From Gamarada debralockiae (Eukaryota; Ascomycota; Leotiomycetes; Helotiales; Hyphodiscaceae): a stretch of 16,049 nt of DNA. The translations under genes and the position numbers were made by a program. Shown here piece by piece: positions 10,021 through 16,049 of this stretch; positions within the stretch are counted from its first letter, which is position 1; each line of letters begins with the position of its first letter. The notes under the pieces were generated by a model. It saw only the letters and a program-made list of their open reading frames with translations. It was not told the DNA's origin and ran no database searches. The stretch spans positions 1 through 16,049 of the forward strand of contig NXFV01000103.1 of the NCBI GenBank assembly GCA_002803225.1, written 5' to 3'.

Positions 10021-10060
10021 TGTATTGTAACGATTTGACTTGATTATGCCTTACAATACA
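10021..10060. repeat. Perfect 10-nt inverted repeat with 20-nt spacer
   Basis: TGTATTGTAA at 10021-10030 and TTACAATACA at 10051-10060 are exact inverted copies. The unit lies between the 9754-9987 scrap and the GPCR. It could be a dimer-binding operator-like site or the ends of a tiny element. Confidence 0.5.
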
Positions 10061-10641
10061 GTTATGTGATGAACTAACCTGTTTTAGTAAGGGAAAAAGG
10101 GCGTCTAAGCTAAATAAGTATAAGAAAAATTCACGACTTTGTATAGTCCTTTCCTCCAAGGCCCGCCAAGTCCTGATACAGTAGACTCAGACTGGCAAGG
10201 GCCTAGTTTTTGGTTCCTGGGTTGCCTGGAAAGCCCCGGAAAGCGCTGAAAGGCCCTAGCAAGCTTCGGCTCTTCGGTTTTCGCCCATAGAAATAGTGCA
10301 CGTGCTGTAACGCCAAAAATTCAATACATTACGTTGCAAACGGACCACCATGCGTCTCCTCCCACACCATTCCCTTTCCAGCCTTTCTTCCCCTTCAGTT
10401 GCTCCCCCAAAGCTACGCACGAACCGATCTCACATTCCTCGTGGCAATTTGGGACCCGAACAATACCGGTGGAACCCAATACCCCTATCATCGAAGCGGA
10501 GAACCCTGCTTCCAAGCGTCAAGTAGTTTAATATTAAGGATGTAGATGCCATATATCGAGCCTCCGATTTTGCTTCCCCAGATATTTCAAACATCGTGGC
10601 CAGCCTCGAGCTCTATTCTCATCACCGCTTGAATCAATGCA
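10061..10641. other. Upstream region of the GPCR gene
   Basis: No supported gene. A CACGTG E-box palindrome lies at about 10300-10305, and long pyrimidine-rich tracts at 10350-10440 look like a fungal promoter and leader. Open frames on both strands at 10321-10531 overlap each other and look like by-products of this C-rich tract. Confidence 0.4.
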
Positions 10642-11979
10642 ATGCCCAGTTCAACGTCCTCTTTGGCTCCGCAAGCAACTCAAGGCCCCAATGGATATTT
10701 TCCGTCTCCATATAGTGTTGATCCTCTTTTGGGTGATTTGAGAACTACCCTTCTACCAGTCGCAATGATGGCCTTAGCATCCTTTTTAAGCACCCTTGGT
10801 TTGACATGTTTTATCATCTACCGCTTGGTTTCTTGGCGGAAGTACTATCGTACTTATCCTGGCTATAATCAGTACCTCCTCTTGGTATTTAACCTTATCC
10901 TCGCCGATTGCCAGCAGTCAATCGCCTTTCTTATCAGTTTCCACTGGATCGCGAAGAACAGCATCCTGGCGCCAACCGCAGCTTGCTTTATTCAAGGATG
11001 GCTTGTCCAGGTTGGCGATGTTTCTAGCGGCATTTGGGTATTATCTATTGCTATCCACACCTGGTATTCGGTCGTTAGAGGACGCCAAGTAGAATATGTC
11101 CGCTTTTGCTATTCCCTTGTTGGGATCTGGATTTTCGTTATCCTCCTGGCTGTCATTGGACCCATCGCGCATCCGAAAAATTACTTTGTGAACACTGGTG
11201 CTTGGGTACGCTACTTCTCATTCTTGGTCTTCCCGTTTCGTCTTTTCCATCCTCGCCACTAATAAACAATGGAATAGTGCTGGATAAACCAAGATTATAA
11301 GAACTATGTGAGCCACCTATCTACCTGCCAAAATCATAATTCGGCCTTAATTGGCTTTGAATTCAATAGCAGCTGACAAAATGCTTTTCAGCGCGTCGGC
11401 CTCCACTACGTCTGGATTCTCCTCTCGCAGTTCGGTACCTTAGTGATATATACCTCTATTTTCTGCCTTCTGCAATACCACATAAAGCAGGTGCTTCCTG
11501 CTTCTCGATCCGCGAACTCCGAAAAGATCAGCCGTGCTGCACGACTCATGGTCATCTACCCCATCGCCTACGTCGCCTTGGCGCTGCCACTTCCTATCGG
11601 ACGCTTGGCCATTTGGAGCGGTGCAAAAGTCTCCCTGACCTTTTACTGTATCGGAGCAACTCTGATGACCTCTTGTGGTTTTATTGATACCGTCCTGTAT
11701 ACCCTCACGCGACGAGTATTGGTCAGGGAAATTGGAGATTCTTCGACTCGCCCGAGCCTTAGCACTGCGGAGAGAATGGCTTCTACTCGTACGGTTCTGG
11801 TGGGAGACGATAGGGAAGCGATAACCCTTGGAAAGAGGTCTATGAAGACGCAAGGAACGAATCCTTCAGATAGCACAGAAGATATCTGGAATATTGTAAA
11901 ACCCGAATCATTTGAGGTTAGGAGCGACATCGTGCATCAGCCGAGAGCCTCAGCCTCAACGGTTATGGAATATAGATAG
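10642..11979 (+). CDS. Seven-TM G protein-coupled receptor, Git3/CAR-like
   Basis: Plasma-membrane receptor of the fungal Git3/cAMP-receptor-like group, expected to signal through a G alpha subunit to cAMP in nutrient sensing; the ligand is unknown. Exons are 10642-11205, 11278-11307 (a 30-nt microexon) and 11392-11979; introns are 11206-11277 (branch CTAAT) and 11308-11391 (CTGAC), all GT..AG. The product is 393 residues. TM segments fall at about 36-62, 78-102, 114-144, 157-176, 201-228, 248-272 and 277-303. Cys115 at the top of TM3 and Cys189 in extracellular loop 2 can form the usual disulfide. The loop-2 segment W-C-W-I, split by intron 1, is typical of this group, as are NLILADCQQS in TM2 and the TM7 end DTVLYTLTRR. 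The cytoplasmic tail (about 90 residues) is Ser/Thr-rich. The start codon is the first in frame; another ATG at 10637 is out of frame. No lesion is seen. Exact subclass is uncertain. Confidence 0.85.
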
Positions 11980-12100
11980 CTGGAAGTATCTCTTTATAAT
12001 ATAGTACTCGTTCATCATTGCTGAAGCTTTTGTAATTGGTGATCTACTGATCCGTTATGCTGCAGCAAAGTTGAAACGAGTATGGAAAGGCAATGGTTGA

Positions 12101-12340
12101 ACAATTAGAGATGAGAGACCAAGACGCCATGGATTAATTGAGAATCTTCGCATGAAGATCCAGCAACTACGAGATAAGAACTCGCATTTGGTTGCTGACC
12201 GGGACCAAGCACAAGAAGATTTTACTACAGCTCTGGGACTTGCCGTCGTTTCATAGCACCAACAGAAGAGCAGCACGGAGACGAACGGAGTCTTCAACCT
12301 GGAGGACAGCAGTACAAAATGCGTCGTCTTGTTATGTCAC
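12101..12340 (+). pseudogene. Coiled-coil coding scrap with an internal stop
   Basis: From 12101 the frame encodes a basic start (RPRRHG), then a heptad-like helix with MKIQQLRDKNSHLVADRDQ, up to TAG 12254-12256. In the same frame after the stop it goes on with HQQKSSTET and NGVFNLEDSST, so the TAG is probably a former CAG in a Gln-rich linker. There is no clear ATG; TGA at 12098-12100 closes the frame upstream. The family is not recognised. It sits between the GPCR 3' end and the HET fragment. Confidence 0.35.
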
Positions 12341-12399
12341 GTTGGGATAAGACGGCCTGCTTACTTGTGATTCACTAGGTGGCAAGTGTTTAAGTGACA

Positions 12400-12747
12400 C
12401 TAGAAATGATTTTCAGAACATACCAGAAGGCTACACACCAGACTCTGTACGTAAGCTAGACCAATTGGCTTCCTCGGCCGACATCTCTTCTGCCTCAGAT
12501 GCTGAAGTGCTGCATAAAGATTGCTGGAGATGGTGAAAATATGTCCGTCGACCCAAAGCTTATTATCGTGATCCTCCACGGGCCCCCAAACGTATGACAA
12601 GGCCTCATACTCGGGTTTGTCATCGAGCTTCGTGTGTTGGACTTCGCATCGGAGTAGAGAGTCTGGTGCCCTGAAGTCTCCAGGAAGGAGAGTGAGGAGT
12701 CGAATCTCGGAGTCTTTCAGAGCGCGGTAAGGTGATGGAGATTCCAT
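12400..12747 (-). pseudogene. HET-domain protein, N-terminal fragment only
   Basis: The ATG at 12747 opens a frame with the classic front end of fungal heterokaryon-incompatibility (HET, PF06985) proteins: YRAL..SEIRLLTLLPGDF, a CEVQH strand, then YEALSYVWG, the hallmark start of the domain, and NLYAALQHLR. In family members the next block is an (L/R)W(I/V)DA(I/L)CINQ motif. Here homology stops at about 12478, in R-P-R-K, and the frame ends at 12400 with unrelated residues. Nothing HET-like was found further along this strand, so at least 80% of a typical protein is missing. Full-length HET proteins trigger cell death on non-self recognition; this fragment should be inert. It lies about 200 nt outside the inverted repeat at 12945. 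Confidence 0.75.
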
Positions 12748-12944
12748 TTAAGCTGTATAAAGTCGCTGTTCGGAACTTTGCGTGATTTTCGAAATGAGGC
12801 TGTGAGCTGTTTTCTTCGATCCCGATGTTCTTGATACCGGAGGAACGGTGCAAGAGTACCTTAGGCCCATGGTCAAGCCTCGTCGGCCCTGGAGCTTTTA
12901 TTGGTAGTCTGCCTCGAATCTTAACCAACTTCGCGTCGAACTCG

Positions 12945-12987
12945 GTTAGCCAGCGTCGCCGCTCTGCTTAGGCGCTAATCACCCTCG
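12945..12987 (+). repeat. Left inverted-repeat arm
   Basis: It pairs with 15860-15902 in inverted orientation. The inner 17 nt (12971-12987, GGCGCTAATCACCCTCG) match exactly; the outer part matches with gaps and mostly C/T differences and shares the end GTTAG. It includes TGCTTAGG at 12965-12972 where the other arm has TGCTCAGG, a CpA to TpA change. An intact TGCTCAGG follows at 12992-12999. Confidence 0.7.
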
Positions 12988-13092
12988 CATCTGCTCAGGT
13001 TTCCCAGTCACGTTCGTGCTCTCCCTTCACTTGCAGTAGCTAATCATGATTTACTTACGATTCGGTTCTGCCGTGCGAAAGCTGTCAACTAT

Positions 13093-13108
13093 CCTCGACT
13101 ATATTTAA
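13093..13108 (+). promoter_or_regulatory. Probable TATA element of the MYND relic
   Basis: GACTATATTTAAGAG lies about 50-60 nt before the ATG at 13155. Position and sequence suit a core promoter, supporting 13155 as the original start. Confidence 0.35.
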
Positions 13109-13154
13109 GAGGACCAAGTTGGCTGGGAACCCAGACAGGATCCTTACTCTTACC

Positions 13155-13909
13155 ATGAGCTTGCTGGACCAAATATCGGACAGTTTGCTGGCCGAGCAAG
13201 ATATCACCAAGCATCTACTCCCGCCCAATAATTCCTAGATTATGTTCTAGGAAATGGAGATCCCTTTAAATCAGCATTCTTAAGAAGCTTGCAGTCTGCC
13301 TTGCAAACGGCAATGTTAAAGGACTAGAACTAGTATATAAGGGAGAGTACAGCCTCATCGGCCAAGGCAGTATCGCAAAGCACGATTGGAACATCTCTCG
13401 GGGTGCCCTTCCCGGCAGAAGGAAGCAAAATAAGGGATCGCTGCCTTTACGCATACAGGCAAGTCATTTACCAATTTAATAATTGAGCTTGATTCATGTT
13501 CGCTAACCGAACGCGACGTCACACAGATCTTTCTATTATCACTATATAAGTTACTAGCGTTAAACGACCAAGTCCAACAGTTCTTAACAGAGCTTGATAT
13601 AGTATTAGAATGTATCACGGGTGCGATAAGAAGGCAGCCTCTCTACAATGGTGCAGCAAGTGCTCGTCTTTCTGGTATTGCGACAGGGTAAGACCGCCAT
13701 TAAAATTCTTCCCTGTATTATATTGACTTGGGTGCTAATATGAGTGTGATAAGGCCTGCCAGATAGCTGGCTGGAACGAGAAAGACCACAAGGCCGATTG
13801 CAAGCTTCTCAAAGATCCCGATTTGCAAGGATTATTCGCTTTCAAATGGGACGAATTTGATAACCATATTCAATTTCCTCTCTATGCTGCTAAGGGCTCC
13901 CAGGTTTGA
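13155..13909 (+). pseudogene. MYND zinc-finger protein relic
   Basis: The C-terminal end is a clear MYND finger: C (13622) x9 C-x2-C-x5-C-x3-C-x9-H-x3-C, including WCSKC, FWYCDRAC and GWNEKDHKADC, split by an intron 13688-13753 (GTAAGA..AAG). After it come KLLKDPDLQGLF and a short tail to TGA 13907-13909. MYND fingers bind short proline-rich peptides. The upstream part is broken: ATG 13155 runs to TAG 13236-13238, then protein-like stretches follow in three frames (about 13240-13290, 13276-13450 with LANGNVKGLELVYKGEY, and 13430-13625 with IELDSCSLTERDVTQIFLL). The first zinc Cys is missing from the MYND frame (Tyr TAT there), whereas the preceding frame ends in a Cys codon (13611-13613) just before the shift. 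Several frameshifts are therefore needed and the gene is dead. It lies inside the inverted repeats, convergent with the DUF3435 relic. Confidence 0.7.
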
Positions 13910-14021
13910 ATATTGATGGTCTACTTTCAATCGTCTAAGAAGAGAGCTTGAAGAGAATAGGGCGCCGAAACTTCATTACTAATGTCTATAACTATGGTCT
14001 TATTTTCTCTTTTGTGAAACT

Positions 14022-14040
14022 GCTATCTATCTATCTATTT
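14022..14040. repeat. (CTAT)n microsatellite
   Basis: About four CTAT units lie in the gap between the two convergent relics. The minus strand around it has no convincing coding sequence. Confidence 0.6.
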
Positions 14041-14240
14041 GCAGGTAGTCTGCCTCCTGTTCATTATTCTTCCCTCCTCCTTATTCTTCTGAGGTACTTT
14101 TTTCTCTCCCGTATATTTAGAAAGGCGCTTCTCGATATCTTCCGGTAGTATATTCTTTAGGAGAGGATAGGCAGTTTGCTATATAAGTATTAGCGTTGGC
14201 CGTGTATTTCAAGTAAGCAATCGCTTACTTACTATCTCTG

Positions 14241-15345
14241 CTAGAGACTAAGAAGCTCATCCACAGTCTTGTAATCTCTGAAGACCCTCTTTGTAATAAA
14301 TTTGGCGAGATACGTAAGGATCGGATTACAAAAGAGCGGTCGAGGTTGTAAGCCTTCGTGTAATGAGTACTCCGGCCTATTTCATGATTAATCTTTCAAA
14401 AATAGCTTTAAGGTGTGAGATGATAGAACCTCACCTTTTATCTAGCTTAAATGTCATGTTTTTGGCGTCTCGCACAACTTGTATCGCAAACTCGCCCTCC
14501 TATCCTCATTTCGAAACACCCCAAAAGTGATATCTTAGGGAAATAGCTATTAGTCGTTCGCCGAACCTCGGAAGAGTTTAAGGACAGAGGACTTACACGA
14601 TAATAAAGGCCTCGACCTGACCCGGGACAGCAAGTTGATTGTATGAACTCGCCGACTCTTGCTGATATGAATACTTATATCTGTAGCTAGCCCTATACTT
14701 CCAATCTGGTTCTTGGCTTCTTGTAAATATACTAATCATTTGACTAGAGTTGTGTTCCAAGATAAATAAAGTAAATTATTATACTATACTTCCTCTCTCG
14801 CTTCCTATAGCGCAGGCCGATTTCCTTTTGTAAAGGGCCTTTTATAAATTATACTCTATTAGCGATTACGTATAATAACTCAAAAATATAGAAATATTAT
14901 CTCCGGGACTTACGTTTGAGATAGTAATAACTACTTTAGGGTCTATCTTTGGCTTCCGTTTAGCCTACTGCCAGCCTACTGTAAGATCCTTCCACGAGCG
15001 GACAACAGAGCCTAGCCTAGTAATATTATCGCTATAAGTACCTATGATACTATATACAATATATCTGGCCTAATCTTTCGACGTCTTTATATTATCTAGA
15101 GTAGCTCTAGGGTGTTCGAGTTTAAACTTATTTAGCACAGAGATAAGCGTTAGAAGAAATTTTTGTTAGAGATCAAGAAATAGCCCTTACTGGTCCTATC
15201 GCGCTAGGGCACGAGTATAGTTTTTTTTTGTTCCTAGCTAGAGATCTTTTTTCACCTTTTTTCCGTTGATAATTTCTGACTTGATACTAGAGCCTTTGCC
15301 ACGGGATCGTGCGAAGAACTCCTCTATTGATTCCTTTTTAGGCAT
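14241..15345 (-). pseudogene. DUF3435 tyrosine-recombinase relic (Starship-captain-like)
   Basis: From ATG 15345-15343 the minus strand keeps one frame for about 150 codons, through IEEFFARSRGKGSSIKSEI, GTKKNYTRALAR, HPRATLDNIK, SVVRSWKDLTVGW and PKVVITI. It carries six in-frame stops (15240, 15198, 15189, 15168, 15072, 14967), each one transition from Gln or Trp. After a frame change the family blocks go on: YFIYLGTQL, FISARVGEFIQST (the Arg is probably catalytic Arg I of the recombinase box), PGSGRGLYYR, an intron near 14596-14547, VVRDAKNMTFKLDKR, an intron 14434-14377, then PEYSLHEGLQPRPLF and RVFRDYKTVDELL, ending at TAG 14243-14241. These blocks in this order match my knowledge of DUF3435/FluG-like proteins. 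The C-terminal recombinase half (His/Arg/Tyr) was not found. Starship captains drive mobilisation of giant fungal elements; this copy is dead. Confidence 0.8.
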
Positions 15346-15736
15346 TAAGGATACTGAAACAGTAACTTGCACGGAGTAGTAGATAGAAGGCAATTGATAA
15401 AACGAATCTTATAGAGAGATTTAGGAAGTCGATCAAATAATGAGAATTTGAAGAAGAGAGGTATTCAGATCAAGACAAGTACGGAGTAATAAGGAATTTA
15501 TAGAGGGAAAAGAAGTACTCTCTTTAGGGATATCCATGTTTATTTAACTTATACCGTAGGCAAAGCACTAAGTATATTTTTAGAAAGTATCCACTTTGGG
15601 TTCCTAGGGAACTTGTTTGGGCTCCTTGAGCATCGTCGTCAAAACTTGACAAAAGTGATGTGAGAGAACAGAGATCAGATCAGGTACGATTGGTTAAAAA
15701 GCGAGAAGTCAATACACGTGAAGATATGGTAAATCT
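15346..15736. other. AT-rich upstream region of the DUF3435 relic
   Basis: This is the former promoter side of the recombinase gene. I see no gene. A CACGTG-like site (ACACGTGA) lies at about 15714-15721. Confidence 0.4.
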
Positions 15737-15834
15737 TGCTCAGGATGCTCAGGACTGCTCAGGTGAGCTGCTCAGGGTGCTCAGGGTGCTCAGGGTGCTC
15801 GGGTGAGTTGCCCAGGCTGCTCATGCAGCTCAGG
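15737..15834. repeat. TGCTCAGG octamer array
   Basis: There are six exact copies of TGCTCAGG, at 15737, 15746, 15756, 15769, 15778 and 15787. Four one-mismatch copies follow: TGCTCGGG 15796, TGCCCAGG 15809, TGCTCATG 15818 and AGCTCAGG 15827. Several are spaced exactly 9 nt apart, others 10 or 13. The array lies 390-490 nt upstream of the recombinase start and just inside the right inverted arm. Such subterminal repeats often serve as recombinase or transposase binding sites; here that is an inference. Confidence 0.75.
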
Positions 15835-15844
15835 TGAGTTGACT

Positions 15845-15866
15845 GAGCCGAGGGTGAGCCGAGGGT
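15845..15866. repeat. 11-nt tandem duplication GAGCCGAGGGT
   Basis: Two exact direct copies (15845-15855, 15856-15866). The second runs into the inverted-repeat core. The left arm has no second copy, so the duplication is specific to the right end. Confidence 0.65.
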
Positions 15867-15902
15867 GATTAGCGCCTGAGCAAGAGCAGCAAGCTTACTA
15901 AC
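15860..15902 (-). repeat. Right inverted-repeat arm
   Basis: It is the partner of 12945-12987; the 17-nt core is at 15860-15876. It holds CCTGAGCA (15875-15882), the reverse complement of the array octamer, at the place where the left arm has the C-to-T variant. Confidence 0.7.
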
Positions 15903-16049
15903 TGAATGCGATGGAGAAGAAAGGGAAAATTAATTGATAATACCCTGATACTGAGGTGCATATAACGCTAGTCTGAAATAGGGTTCCAAAGCTTCAATTC
16001 AAAATCTCTACCCTTTCATATGAAGTTCAACCCTTCCCTTATATCTACA
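15903..16049. other. Right flank, nothing recognised
   Basis: No gene or repeat could be supported in this last 147 nt. Confidence 0.4.

Larger units (their letters stand above)
12945..15902. mobile_element. Candidate dead mobile element with DUF3435 recombinase relic
   Basis: Imperfect inverted repeats at 12945-12987 and 15860-15902 enclose 2,958 nt. Inside are a MYND-finger gene relic on the plus strand and a DUF3435 (tyrosine recombinase, Starship-captain-like) relic on the minus strand, convergent with about 330 nt between them, plus an octamer array between the recombinase start and the right end. DUF3435 proteins are known as the recombinases of fungal Starship elements and relatives. 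That the repeats are the true ends is my inference: weak similarity may run about 12 nt beyond each arm, no target duplication was identified, and the recombinase relic lacks its C-terminal half. It could instead be a fragment of a larger element. Confidence 0.5.

Noticed and set aside
10321..10531. Opposed 64-65 codon frames before the GPCR
   Set aside because: They mirror a C/T-rich promoter tract and have no features of proteins.
15737..15834. CRISPR-like array
   Set aside because: Units are 8-9 nt without spacers, and the genome is eukaryotic.
1..16049. tRNA or rRNA genes
   Set aside because: No convincing T-loop/acceptor pairing or rRNA-like conserved block was seen by eye; a tRNAscan run would be needed to be sure.

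Overview
The window looks like nuclear DNA of a filamentous ascomycete (Pezizomycotina; Leotiomycetes is only a guess). The evidence is short 50-84 nt GT..AG introns with CTAAC/CTGAC-type branch sites, a fungal phi-like glutathione S-transferase, a JEN-type carboxylate transporter, a Git3/CAR-like GPCR, a HET-domain fragment, a MYND-finger relic and a DUF3435 tyrosine-recombinase relic. Coding and decayed DNA alternate: of everything found, only the GST and the GPCR read through intact.

Layout. 277-2606 (+): a multi-exon, unrecognised gene with one in-frame stop and probably two 1-nt deletions near its end. 3005-3217 (-): a short coding relic. 3980-4735 (-): intact three-exon GST, with a repeated 12-nt upstream motif and a palindrome behind it. 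4980-7010: mostly non-coding, with an 82-nt inverted-repeat unit, an A/T homopolymer tract and two small coding-like scraps. 7110-8844 (+): five-exon JEN1-type monocarboxylate/H+ symporter broken by a TAA and a 2-nt AT-repeat frameshift. 8850-10640: intergenic, with two minus-strand coding-like scraps and a perfect 10-nt inverted repeat. 10642-11979 (+): intact three-exon seven-TM receptor. 12101-12340 (+): coiled-coil scrap. 12478-12747 (-): HET N-terminus cut short.

12945-15902: the most interesting part. About 2.96 kb is bounded by imperfect ~43-nt inverted repeats sharing a perfect 17-nt core. Inside, a MYND zinc-finger relic (+) and a DUF3435/Starship-captain-like recombinase relic (-) converge tail to tail. 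An array of TGCTCAGG octamers, partly on a 9-nt period, lies upstream of the recombinase start, and the same octamer (or a C-to-T variant) sits in or beside both inverted-repeat arms. I infer a dead, RIP-like-mutated mobile element.

The common thread is mutation type. Nearly every in-frame stop seen can be explained by CAA/CAG to TAA/TAG or TGG to TAG, i.e. CpA to TpA on one strand. That is the repeat-induced point mutation signature, though no index could be computed here. The two intact genes have no evident pathway link; the GPCR would act in cAMP/nutrient sensing and the GST in detoxification.
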